Shown piece by piece: positions 43,701 through 55,321 of a DNA stretch of 64,000 nt. The position numbers and the translations under genes are program-made. Each line of letters begins with the position of its first letter. The first letter of the stretch is position 1. This stretch comes from Triangularia verruculosa. Taxonomy: Eukaryota > Ascomycota > Sordariomycetes > Sordariales > Podosporaceae. The notes under the pieces are model-generated. The model was given only the letters and a program-made list of their open reading frames with translations. It was not told where the DNA came from and did no database searches. The stretch spans positions 496,001 to 560,000 of the forward strand of contig MU863876.1 in assembly GCA_033296885.1 (NCBI GenBank), given 5' to 3'.

Positions 43701-45978
43701 TGAACAATCTCATCCACGAGCTTCTGATCGTACTTTCTGGCAAGCTCGCCGGGGTCAAGCTGGACTCTGAGACAAAGTTCAATCCAGCTTGCGCGAGGGA
43801 TGAGATTCGGCTTGGCCAGCACAAGCAAAGAGCACATTTGAGTCTCGAGCTTGGTCCTGTCAACTTCGGGTCCAGCACGTTCTGGGCTCAAACAGATTGC
43901 CTTGAGGACTAGATGCAGGTTAGACGTCTCTGACTTGGAAAGAACAGCAGCTGTCTCCTTGTCGCCAGTCTCAAGGGCCTCGATCCATTGCCACACGCCA
44001 TTGATGATCTCGGCGGCAATGGACAAGTCTTCCGAACCAGCTGTCTTTACACAGAGCTCGGTCAAACTATCCGTGGCCTGGCGGCGTACCGCAGGAGTTG
44101 TGACGGTTGAGCAGATGATATAGATGTATGCTTGTGCCCAAGCCAGTCTGACAGCCGCATTGCTGGAGACCAGCGAGGGGGCAGTTGCCGAGAGTGCGCG
44201 GGTAAGCCACTCAAGGTCATCTTCGGTAAACTTGCCGTAAATTCTTGGGCTGAGCAAGTATGATGGCTTGGGCTCAAACACAAGACTGTTCTTCTCGATA
44301 GCTGCCTTCTTGATGGCCTCCTGAAGCTTGGCGCTTTGCAATCTGTTGAGTAGTGGCGCAAGTCCGCAGGTGACAAGCGCACCGGTGACGATCCCGTTTT
44401 GCGAAGCAGTGGCAGAGTTGGCGACGACCTCGTTAAAGGTAGCCAGGAGGGGGGGGACCACAGCTTCCGCAAATGTTATGAAGGCTGCCGGAAGGCCTGC
44501 TTCGGCATCTTGGGGAATGTTTCGTAGTACTTCACCAGTCCGGAGGATCCAGATACGGCGGACAGGGAACTTCTTGTCCACCAGGCCCTTGGCATAGGCA
44601 TCAACCAGCGTTTTTGGAATTTCCGAGCCGATAAGCAGAGAAGTGGCGCTGGCGTTAAGGGCGAGAGTTTCGGCACTCAAAGCGGCCTCGTTGGCCTCCT
44701 TTCCTACAATGGTTGGGAGTCCGGTAGCAATCTTGGTCGCAATGGATGGCGAAGCAGGCAAAGCCACCAAAATCTCAGAGTGAAGTACCCTATGATCGGC
44801 CGAGGCGAGCTTTCCGCCCTTTAGAGGAGTGAGAACTTCATCTGCAGACTTTTCTACCTCGGCTAGATCCTTGGAACTAGCAGCAAGTGCCCTGAACGCC
44901 GAGACAGCACCAGTGCGGATCGCAGCATTAGATGACTTGAGGTTAGATAGTAGTGGCTTTGTGAACCGCCCGCTGAGGGCCTTGGAAAGGTCAAAATCGG
45001 GCAGAGACTTGACCAGGGGTGTGATGAGATCGTTTAGTACTACTTCAGGGGCTCTCAGGAGACCCTTTTCGAGAGCTGGGAAAACCTCCTTGTCGAGATC
45101 CTCTAGGGTAACAAATGCCGAGAAGAAGTCACTCAAGCCATTGGCAAGATGTTTCGGTACTGGTGTTCGCGATCCGACAATCTCGCGTGTGTAAAAGGTA
45201 AGGTACAGGCTCTTTGCGCCTTCGACAATGGGCTTGGCCTCGGGCTTTCGTGAGCACACACCGGCAATTACACCCAACAAGGCGGCATTTTTGGCCGTTG
45301 ACTGGGTTCCTTTTGTTGTGAGGAGCTTGATCGCAGCTCCAATAGCCTTGATATCAGCCGAAACAATCTTCCTAAACCCCCTTCGAGTGATGACCAGCGC
45401 TGACCTCCCCACACTGTCCCTCGCGGTGGCCTGGAGGCACTTGTCGAGGCCATCGGCTGTGGCTTGAATGATGTCGTTCCCAAACTTCTCCCAGAGCGGT
45501 GTCCCGGCAAGGTTATCGGTCAGCAAGTTGCACCATTCCAGCAGCACAAACGCATTTGCTGGTGCAATGCCGGGCTTCTGGATCTCCTGCTTCACGGCGG
45601 CCACGAGTGGGGCGAGGATATCGGCTTCTCCTGTTTTGCAAATCGAGACAAGACATCTCTGTACGGCTTGTCGAGAGTGCTTATCGGTGTAAAAGGCATG
45701 GGTCCAGAAGATGACCTTGAGGAGGCCCAGCGTAGAGGACTTGTCGAGAGCTGTCCACCACAAAGACACAGACAGAGTTAGCTGGCCGCACCACCTCAAC
45801 CACTTGGGACAGAACAGAAACCAAACCAGGGCTCGTGCTCACATTTATGGGCAATCTTCTCGTCAATGGCGCGCAATTGGGCGATTCTGGCGGTTGTGGA
45901 CGACAGGGTCAGGGCCGTCTTTGCTTGCTTGAGGTCGAAGTCGCTCGACTCGGCGCTGTGCGTGGCGGCTTCAGACAT
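37795..45978 (-). CDS. GCN1: GCN1, activator of eIF2-alpha kinase GCN2
   Basis: Three exons, complement of 37795..38346, 38420..45750 and 45843..45978, give 2672 aa, the usual GCN1 size. The whole protein is built of HEAT-like helical repeats. The central part, similar to the HEAT region of translation factor eEF3, includes EQRGAAYGLAGLVQGRG, QRESALLSYELLSTILG and DDQWRSKKGACDLLGAMAY. The C-terminal region required for GCN2 contact follows it (LIRVVSERSTEVKSAIL and onward). GCN1 binds ribosomes and collided disomes and, with GCN20, carries the uncharged-tRNA signal to the RWD domain of GCN2. This represses general translation and induces GCN4/CPC-1. Both introns are near the ends and in frame. 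It shares a 933-bp upstream region with the DExH helicase gene. Confidence 0.96.
38391..38411. repeat. A-tract in GCN1 intron
   Basis: Two runs of ten A broken by one G on the plus strand, giving a T-tract inside the 73-nt second intron on the coding strand, close to its donor. Confidence 0.85.
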
Positions 45979-46911
45979 TTTGGACGTGGTGTTCGAGTAA
46001 TGGGTCGTATAATGACATGGTCGGGCGGCCCAATCCCCGCAGCCGTGAGGTGTGTAGAAAAGCGAATGTTTCCAGAAGCCTGGCTCGTGTGTCTCTTGAT
46101 GTTTTTCGGCGACGACTCACATTTCGCCCAAAGTGGGCTGCCCTGCAGCTGCCACATGAGCTGCCAGTTATTGGCACTGTGCTGCCCCTCAGCATCAATT
46201 ACGTCTCTTTCCCCTTTGGCGTGACATTTTGTATTGGATCATAGATTGAAATAACTAAAAGGAGTTGCTGCCTATTTAGAGCTATCTGTAAGAATTCTTA
46301 GCATCCTAAAAGCTTTCTTCGTCAAAGAGCAGCACCGATCTAGCCTTGTTTCCCTGACTTTGTACACGGTGCGTATAATTCTTTAGGACCTGCCCCGCCC
46401 CTCCATCTCCATCCAACGGGCAGAGCTGGCTCAAATCTGGAGCTTCAACTTCGTTCGGCTTGCCCACTTTGCTGTTGTTTCAATCTTCTCTTGCGACAGC
46501 GCCACGAGATACAAGTCTCTCAACGTGATCTGAATAGCAATTGGCCCCTCCTTAAGCTTGGATCGACTGTTTCCAACCTCGCCTGTCCCTCTCACCATCA
46601 CCTGTTGCCTCCCCTCGAAACACGCGACCGAACTGCGATTGCGACTGCGATTCTCCTCGTCCGCCGCGCTGGCCGGAATGCCCAGTCTGAATAGCGACCC
46701 CATCGCAGCGGTGGGGTGCTCCACCTGAACTGGCAGGCGGTCGTGTTTTGCCCGCCCAAGCAGGCTGAGTCGTGAAATTTCAGGGACATCCTGGGCCTCG
46801 AGATCTGCTTGCCCAGCGTCAGCGCCAACATCGCATATCTCCATCCGTCCTCTCTCTGCTTCGCTGTGTTTTCCTCGCAACTCGCACCTCCAGCTCTCCA
46901 TCCTTACAACC
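45979..46911. promoter_or_regulatory. Divergent promoter, GCN1 and DExH helicase
   Basis: 933 bp between two divergent start codons of translation-related genes. AT-rich at 46190-46390 and GC-rich towards the helicase. Open frames that cross it on the minus strand are antisense to the helicase exon and show no motifs. Confidence 0.5.
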
Positions 46912-49900
46912 ATGGCCGGCAAGAAAAAGACCAAGAAGCCGGCCGCGAACCCCGCCCGCGGTTTTGCGACCACTTCCATCGCATCCAAGCCCAGAGCAGA
47001 CTCCGCCGAAGCTGCCGCCGACACCCCGGCCGGCAAAGGTGACGATGCCGCCGCCCCGCCAGCCGCTGACGCAAAAGATGCCCCGCCAGCCGCCAGCACC
47101 GCGACGACCACAAATGCACCCAAAGCGAAGGAGCTGAGCCCCGAAGAGTTTGAGCGACAGTTGGAGGAGTCGGCGTTGCAAATATTGGTGGAAAAACATG
47201 CCGCCAAAGTCAGACGAGACGCCCAAAGAATAAAGACCCGCCTCGAAACCGACAGACGAATCCTGCGCGGACAGGCCGAGACAATAAACACCAAAAAATG
47301 GCTACCCCAGGAGCTGATGGACCATGTCCTTGATCTGATCCAAGCAGAGTCTCGATTTGCTGCGTCGAGCGTCACATCAGAAGGCGCAACTAGTAGACTA
47401 CCGCCTGAGGAGGACCTCATCATCAAGCTCTGGACCCTCCAGCTGACATTGGAGAGCACCGACTTTCCCAAGGACAGGGTGCAGCCAGCGCTTCAATACG
47501 TCCTGGACATTGCGCCAAACATTTCACCCAACGCGAAGAATGAGTCTATCTGGGGTCTTGAGGAGGTTCTTGACTGGCTGGCCAGAGAATGCTCCAAGGC
47601 TGAACTGCCTGATTATAGTGGACGGAAACCAGGTTCGGGCAAGTCGCAAGGAGGTATGTTTCCATCAACCCCTAGATTGTATGTGTAGTTCATGTTACTC
47701 ACAAGTATGTTCTTTCAGATTTGACCACCGATTCCCCTCTACCCTCCGGCGCGACTACTCCCCTTGATCTTGAGCCTCGTCGTGGGGCAAAGGGCAAGAA
47801 TGGCGCTCAGAACCAATCACGCCAACCATCGCCCAAAAAGACAAATGTAAAATACGACGAAGATATCGAGCCAGACCAATTGCTTCCATTATACCTCGAG
47901 ACGCAGGAGAAACTCTTTGAGATCCGGCGCCCAAGACAGGACACAGCGAAGGGCAAGGGGCCCAGGGGACAAACAGAATCAGACCCAGACGAGGCTCTGT
48001 GCTTAGCAAAGCTCGACAAGATCGAAAAAGATGTGCTTTTTGACAAATACGTCGCCGAGCAGCAATGGAGAGCGAAGAAGATCATTCTCGAGAAGGAATA
48101 TGCGGCCGCCAAGGCGGAGGCAAAGAAGAAACAGGCTGATGAAGAGCCTGCCCCAGCACCGACAGCCGAGTCGGATGACATCAACGAAGAGGCGGAACGC
48201 ATCGCGGCTGAGATTTTAGCTGAACAGGAAGACGATGACGGAGCTCTGGCCGACCTCTTTGCTAGCCTACCGGTGAACGAGGTTGACCCTCTGACTGGAA
48301 AGTCCAATACCATTATGAACGGCTCGGATGGCTCGAAAGTAACCATCAGGGACTTTGGAAAATGGACAGGTGTGAGCCCGATGCGGGTTCTGGAGGAGGC
48401 CTGTCGCTCGAGAGACTCATCCGTCAGGATATCATATCATCTCCTGTCGGATGTTGCCTTTGCGAATCGACATGCCGTCAAGATTGTGTGGTCGAAGCCC
48501 CAGGAAATCCCCCCTGCGCCTGAGATTGCCGAGATTGAGGTCTTCACAGCTCCTACGCAGTTTGTGTACAAGATGATCTCCATCTCAACTTCCGACTTGA
48601 AACAGTCTGAAGCCTACATCGCCACCGTCGCTCTGTTTTGCATCTTTGGATCTTCGGGCAAGGAGGAAAAGGTAGCCCTCCGGCTGCCTGCCGCCTGGAA
48701 GGATCTTTGGTCAGAAATGGCCGAGGCCAAGAAGAACAAAGCCGACGAGCTGGACCGCGATGCTCTTAGACACCTCCGGGATTTGGTCCGCACTAGAATG
48801 GAGCAGGAACTGGAGGATGGTGTCTTGATTCAGGGTTTCAAGGGGCGAGGTCAGAACAAGAGCCTAACAGATTCGGACCAATCAGACAACGAGCGGGTTA
48901 AGAGGCAACCCTTTGGTCCCGAATACTACCAGAACATCTGGTTGCAAAAGGCGCATACTCCCAAGTTTCAAGCGATGCTTCAGTCAAGAGTACAGCTGCC
49001 CATGTGGCAGTTTCGCGAGCAAGTGGTCAACGCCGTTGAGCAGAACCAGATAGTGATTGTGTGCGGTGAGACCGGCTGCGGCAAAAGTACCCAGGTTCCC
49101 TCGTTCCTGCTTGAAGACCAGCTCATGAAGGGCAGAGCATGCAAGATTTACTGCACAGAGCCTCGTCGTATCTCTGCGCTCTCGCTGGCTAAGCGTGTCA
49201 GCGAGGAGCTGGGAGAGAACAAGGGCGACCTGGGAACATCTCGGTCCTTGGTCGGTTACTCGATTCGTCTCGAATCTAACACTTGCAAGGAGACAAGGCT
49301 GGTGTATGCCACGACTGGTATTGTCATGCGTATGCTCGAGAGTTCCAACGATCTCCAGGAGATCACCCACTTGGTGCTGGATGAGGTCCACGAACGCTCT
49401 ATTGACAGCGATTTCCTGTTGATCGTGTTGAAGAGGCTGCTTCTCCGGAGAAAAGACCTCAAGGTTGTGCTCATGTCAGCCACGGTCGATGCCGAGCGGT
49501 TTTCAAGCTATCTGAACGGGGCGCCTGTTCTGACTGTTCCTGGTCGGACGTTCCCAGTTAGCGTTGCGTATCTGGAGGATGCTGTTGAGTTGACCGGATA
49601 CTCGCTTGATTCGAGACCGGCCAAGGAAAAGCTCACGGATCTGGATGATGATGTGGAGGCTGAGATTGACAATTCATCGAAGCCTGAGCTCATCAAGGAG
49701 CTCCGCCAGTATTCCCCGCGCACCCGGAATACTCTTGCGGCTATGGACGAGTACCAGATTGACTTTGACCTCGTCGTTCAGCTCATCTCGAGAATCGCGG
49801 TGGATCCGAACTATACCAACTTTAGCAAGGCCATCTTGATCTTCTTGCCTGGTATTGCCGAGATTCGTACCCTCAACGACATGCTGCTGGGCGATAAGTT

Positions 49901-51518
49901 CTTTGCTGAGAACTGGCTTGTTTACCCTCTACACTCCTCGATTGCTACCGAGGAGCAGGAGGCAGCCTTTTTGATACCGCCACCAGGAGTTCGCAAGATT
50001 GTTCTGGCTACCAACATTGCCGAAACAGGTATCACGATCCCCGACGTTACCTGCGTCATTGACACCGGCAAGCACCGTGAGATGCGTTTCGACGAAAGAC
50101 GACAGTTATCCCGTCTGATCGACACATTCATCTCTCGTGCCAACGCCAAGCAACGTCTTGGTCGTGCAGGTCGTGTTCAGGAAGGCATGTGCTTCCACAT
50201 GTTCACCAAATACCGTCACGACAACATCATGAGCGACCAGCAAACACCCGAGATGCTCCGTCTGTCTCTTCAAGAACTCGCCATCCGGGTCAAGACCTGC
50301 AAGATTGGCGGTATCGAAGAGACACTAGGCGAAGCGCTTGATCCCCCATCAGCGAAGAACATCCGTCGTGCCATCGACGCCCTAGTAGATGTCCGTGCCT
50401 TGACAGCCACCTCCGAAGAGCTGACACCCCTCGGTCTCCAACTGGCCCGTCTACCCCTCGACGTCTTCCTCGGCAAGCTCATCCTCCTAGGCTCCATCTT
50501 CAAATGTCTCGACATGGCCATCACCGTTGCCGCCATCCTGTCCTCCAAATCCCCCTTCGTGGCCCCGTTTGGCCAACGCAGCCAAGCCGACACGGTCCGC
50601 CGCGGCTTCCGCAAAGGCGATTCCGACCTCCTAACCGTCTACAACGCCTACCTCGCCTGGAAACGCGTCTGCCAGTCCGCGACCAGCGGGGGAGCAGAGT
50701 ACCAATTCTGTCGCAAAAACTTCTTGTCTCCGCAGACCCTAGCCAATATTGAGGACCTGAAAGGACAGTTGATCACGTCTGTGGTGGACTCTGGGTTCCT
50801 GCAGCTGACGGCGGAGGAGAGGCAGGCGCACAACAGGCTGCGGTTTGCGGGGAGGAGGAGGCGGCAGGTGTTTTTCGAGGTGCCGAAGCGGCAGGACGGG
50901 AACAGCGACAATGAGATTGTGGCGCAGAGCGTGATCTCGTGGGGGTTTTATCCGAAGCTGCTGGTGAGGGAGGGGAGGAGCGGGTGGAGGAATGTGGGGA
51001 ACAACCAGGGGATTCAGCTGCATCCGAGCAGTGTGAATAAACAGGGGACGGAAGGGGTGAGGTGGATGAGTTATTATCATATCATGCAGAATAAGTCGTA
51101 TGTCGTTCCCCTTTTTCTGACCTACGTAAGAATGATTGGGTTTTTTTGCTGACGGAGAGAGATGAATAGGTTTTTGAACGCACATGAGACTACGGCGGTG
51201 GATCCGTTTGCGGTGGCGCTGCTGTGCGGGGATGTGAGGGCGGATATGTACTCGGGGGTGTTGGTGCTGGATGGGAACCGGGCGAGGTTTGCGGTGGGGG
51301 ATTGGAAGACGATGTTGGTGGTGAAGGTGCTGAGGGCGAGGCTGAAGGAGGTGCTGACGAGGAGTTTTAAGAACCCGGGGAGGGCGGCGACGGCGCAGCA
51401 GGAGAGGTGGTTGGAGGTTTGGCAGAAGATTTTTGGGCTCGCGTGGGAGGTGAGGGAGCGGGAGAGGGAGAAGGCTGGGACTGGGGTTGGGGTTGGGGCT
51501 GTGGGGGGGAAGGGTTAG
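46912..51518 (+). CDS. DExH-box RNA helicase, DHX29/DHX57-like
   Basis: Exons 46912..47653, 47719..51097 and 51170..51518 give 1489 aa. The N-terminal 650 residues are charged, begin with a Lys-rich stretch and hold an Ala/Pro-rich segment and predicted coiled coil. The helicase core has Walker A GETGCGKST at 697, motif Ia EPRRISALSLAKRV, DEVH at 802-805, SAT in LMSATVDAERF, motif V ATNIAETGITIPDV and motif VI QRLGRAGRVQEG. A winged-helix/ratchet segment and an OB-fold end follow (FLNAHETTAVDPFAVALLCGD in the last exon). Relatives include yeast YLR419W and animal DHX29/DHX57, which act on structured mRNA during initiation or in RNA decay. The exact orthologue is not settled. The last 900 bp are G-rich in contrast to the earlier part. 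Confidence 0.9.
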
Positions 51519-52622
51519 ATGAAGAGAAGGGAATTCTGGATTGAGGAGGCTGGGATTTGGGTTTGGGTTGGGTAACGTCTAGATGCTGTAGATGGTGGGG
51601 GTTTGGAGAAGAGTGTAGATTATGGGTGTAGATAAAATTCAAAAATGGAGACAAGATGGGAGGTCATTTAATGTAGGTGGGTATCTGGGTTGTGACCGAC
51701 GGATTGTACCGGGATTTGTCTGTAGAGTTTGTGGCTGCTTTCTTCTATCTGCCTACAGCCCGGTGATGGTTAAAACTAACTGGTCCAGGGCTCTATATTA
51801 GTTTTAGAACTCATAGACTTCATCTTTGTGTGTTGTTCCGCTCCGCACAGCTTTGTATTCGTCTGGGACGTCGCCAACGAGAGGAAGATAAACTGGTCTG
51901 CTGCTGGTGTTATAGGCGGTTTAGCCGGTTTAGGGCTCATGGATAAGAGCGAAGTGTGATTCTGCCTTAGACACCTTGTTGACTTGAGTTTCTGCTTGTG
52001 CAGAATCATAGTTACTGTCTTCTGCATTAAGCGTACCTTGCAGGCAAGTTGCTGTTTCATGGAGGGTTGCTGTGGTGTACATGATTAGGTAGTATCTATC
52101 TTCGTCGCAACCTGTGGAAATAATGTTGTAATTGTGACGGTCCTGTCGCCACACTCATATAACTGGGGCGAACAATGTCTGCAAGCGCTTCTTACTTGTA
52201 GCTTTTGATAGGTAGGTAGCCACCATGCTCTTTTGGGGTAGTAGTCCCAAGTGCCGTGATATCATCAATAGATAGTAGTTACGATAGGGAAATAGTGCAC
52301 TGTTTTGTCATATTTCGATGGTAATTGTTGTTCCGGTATACTATACTAGGTACCTAGGTAAGATTGTATCACCTTAAATGTAACATTAGTAGTGTTGTAA
52401 TATTTTTCTTAGTGTGTTGTGCTAGGTATGATTTCACTGACATTGCGGGCGACTTTGAGGAAGTGAGGACTGATGAAAGCCTCATTTGCTGAGTTTCATT
52501 ACATAAAACAAGTGGTAGAAATCTGCTATATCTATCCGATCATGCTTCCCGAATTATTAGAAAGAAATACTATTCAAGGGCGTCTTCCCCATGCCGCAAT
52601 TCCCCAGAGCTCTCATGAAATC
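51519..52622. other. Convergent AT-rich region
   Basis: 1.1 kb between the ends of the helicase gene and the membrane-protein gene. Contains TACCTAGGTA-type motifs near 52210 and 52350. No gene seen. Confidence 0.55.
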
Positions 52623-54754
52623 CTAGCACATGGTGATAGTCTGAGGAATGCCACGGTCATATGATTCGACATTAGTAATCCAACTTTTTTCGACCCAAAG
52701 GTATGTCACGAGAACATCCAAGAACGATGCCAGTACTTCGTGTCCCCGAAACCTACCATCTAAGCATAAGGGGACTGTGTAGTACATTGAATCCGTATCT
52801 GTTGGCGTGGGATGGACGGTGGCATGATTGGAAGTATCTTCATTTCTCAAAACCCCACAGCTCTTCATCAAGTCCGTACAGTCGAGGACCCCTTTGCTGC
52901 TGCTTACTTCAGTGTCGAGAAAGGCCCATCCTCCATGGACTTCAAGACTCTCGATACTTCTGCTGAATGCTCGGCCGAGGTCCTTGAATAGGTCAGGCGA
53001 TATGAGCATGCACCACACAAGATCCGGTACCTTGGGCAGCGCCTTCGATACTTTGCTAATCACCACCATGTCCTCGACTGTAAAATGCGGATGACGGTAC
53101 AGGCGAACATGTTGGAAGTCATTGCAGAGCAGCACGGCGTAGTGCAAAGACTCACGACTTTGGCAGGTTTTCGGCCAATCTTGCAGCTTGAGGGTGGGGA
53201 ACAGGGCTTCCTCATTCTTTGGACTTTCGCAGAATTGATCGACATGCCGGTAGACCTCGGAAACATCTGAAGCCAACCACTCGCTTGGCGTGAAGTAAAA
53301 TCCATCCGGCCTAATGAACCCCACCGCCTGCTTCATCAGCTTCAAAAGTTCCTCGTCCATGAAGAGATCTCCTAGATGGTGCGGTGTTCGTTTGAGATCG
53401 ACGTCCTCGTACTCAACATATGTCCGGCTGTATTCTGTGCAGTCTTGTATGCTGAGACCACGGCTGTTGACCAGTTCGCCCTGTATGATACCAGAGAGGA
53501 GGCCCTTGCGCTGCATAAAAACCTCCATCTTTCCCAACCTCTTTTCACGCGTTCTGCGGAGCATGTCCCTCGAACCTCCCAACTCAGAAGCCACTTCGTC
53601 GTAGTTCAGTTCGTCTTTGCCTCCTCGATCACTGGGACTCTCAAAATTTTTCCAGATAGCTTCCCTGGAAGGAGCTTTCATCAGCATCTCAAACATATCG
53701 TTGTCTTCTGTTCCTCTGAGACCTACGGCGGGAGCGTGAAATGCCGTTGAGTTCTGGGGCGTCCGCACAGTTGGCGATGTTGAGAGGTTACGGTCGACAT
53801 TCAGAAGCTCAGTCTCACGGCTCCCCTGAACACTAGACTCAGAACGACTGTTGTTGGAGTTTGTTCCTTTAAGGCTCTCTTCCGTCTCACGGTTCTTGGC
53901 ACGTCTCTCAGAAAGGTCATCTGTGCCTCCAAGGTAGAGGGCCTTTTTGTCTTGGATCATCATGCCATTGATGGATCGCCACAGCCGAGCAACAAAACCA
54001 TGGCCTTCAGTTTGTTGTGGGATATGCCTGAAGAACGAGTGAACTTCCGGACTAATTCGATCAGGAACTAGGGATCTCCTGCGATACTCGACAATGCATC
54101 CGTCGGGACTCTCACGAAACTGAAGCCACCCAAGGGACCTGTCCATTGCATGGGGAGCTTCATCGGTTCTTCGAAGCTGGTCTTCTGCTCCGATGACTGG
54201 AACCCAAGGAGACTGCATATGGCAACGAGACTTTTACCCTCCCAGCGCATAGGAAGGATGTCATTGACCAAGTTAGGCTGCGCGCTCATGTGGTAAAGGT
54301 TATGATCCCTCGGCTTTACATCGAGAGCAGCAAGGAAGTTAACCCAGCTCGCCTTGGCGAGCGCCTTCTCCTGATCTGCCTGTCCATCCTGAGCACTTGA
54401 GACGGGTGCCCCTGGGAAAACAAACTGGGGGTTCCAGTTCGCCTTTACGAGCAAAGGAACGGTTATTCGTAGTGTATTGATTTCGCGTTGCTGCAATTCT
54501 TATGAGCTCGAAGGCATTGTATACAACAAGCAGAACGTGAATCATACCAAGCCCAGGAGACGTCTAGTTCTGACTTTGTCGTGCCAGGGTCCCAGAACCT
54601 GCTGGGATAAGCCTGATGCGTAAACCCGGTGCTCGGTGGGCAGCTGTCTGGCAGCGACGATCACAGTGACAACAGTGACCAGCCCAAACATGGCCGCAAT
54701 AACCGAGGATGCCGCCGAGACATAATCCGTCGCGGGAATGTTCTCGGAAACCAT
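52623..54754 (-). CDS. Membrane-anchored protein with frameshift
   Basis: Exon 1 is complement of 54548..54754 and the rest complement of 52623..54490, about 690 aa in all. An N-terminal hydrophobic segment (AASSVIAAMFGLVTVVTVIVAA) anchors a large soluble part. Good coding sequence runs in one frame to MQWTGPLG (about 54130) and goes on in another with WLQFRESPDGCIVEYRRRS. The two halves would be continuous with one extra base, and no intron of usable size fits, since GT...AG there leaves only 19 nt. So the reading frame is broken by a one-base loss, or the assembly is wrong. Otherwise it is intact to its stop. It resembles uncharacterised, lineage-restricted ascomycete proteins; I do not recognise a domain. 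It is divergent from the AAA+ gene. Confidence 0.6.
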
Positions 54755-55321
54755 GGGTCGTGTGATTGCATTCAGTCGGCGAGAACGAAGTTGGGCGATG
54801 AGCTTGGTGGCCTAGGAGCTGTATCGCAGTCGACGTCGTTCGAACTGGTAAAATCTAACATTGGGACGGGCAAAGGCGCGATGTGGCATAAGCCTGGAAG
54901 ATACCTCTGCTTAGCTTCATTGGGCGGCCGGGGTATGGCGGCGAATGCGCTCCAGGCAGAACGAAGCTGGCCAGTTGGGAAACCGGAGGAGGTAGCAAGA
55001 GCGGGCTGCAGCCACTTCGTGTCCAAAGAGGAGTGGTGCATTCTTGTCCCACACCATCTTCACTACATGGCAGAGCTACATTTGGTATTTGCCAGTCAAA
55101 AATGTATGGAATTTAAGCGCCTATCATTAGTGAAAGATGCAGCTGGCAGGTGTCTTGCCCGACCCTTCTCCAATCCACCTGCCGCGGCCCAGGCGCCAAA
55201 GCATGAATCCGACAAAGCCTCTATGCTGCCCTTCCAAGTGTTGCACTCGATAGGTATCCCTCGGAAAGTTTTGGGGGGCCTTCCCTTCCTGTTTCTTTCT
55301 GTCCAGGCGCTGGGTGCTAAC
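54755..55321. promoter_or_regulatory. Divergent promoter, membrane protein and AAA+ gene
   Basis: 567 bp between the two start codons. The open frame of the AAA+ gene runs back through it with other ATGs, but the composition is not coding-like and the conserved part starts later. Confidence 0.45.

Noticed and set aside
46431..47471. A 346-codon minus-strand frame
   Set aside because: It is antisense to the first helicase exon and its leader; no domain signs.
54629..55321. A longer N-terminus for the AAA+ gene
   Set aside because: The frame is open, but it has no conserved pattern and overlaps the opposite gene's first exon. The ATG at 55322 fits better.
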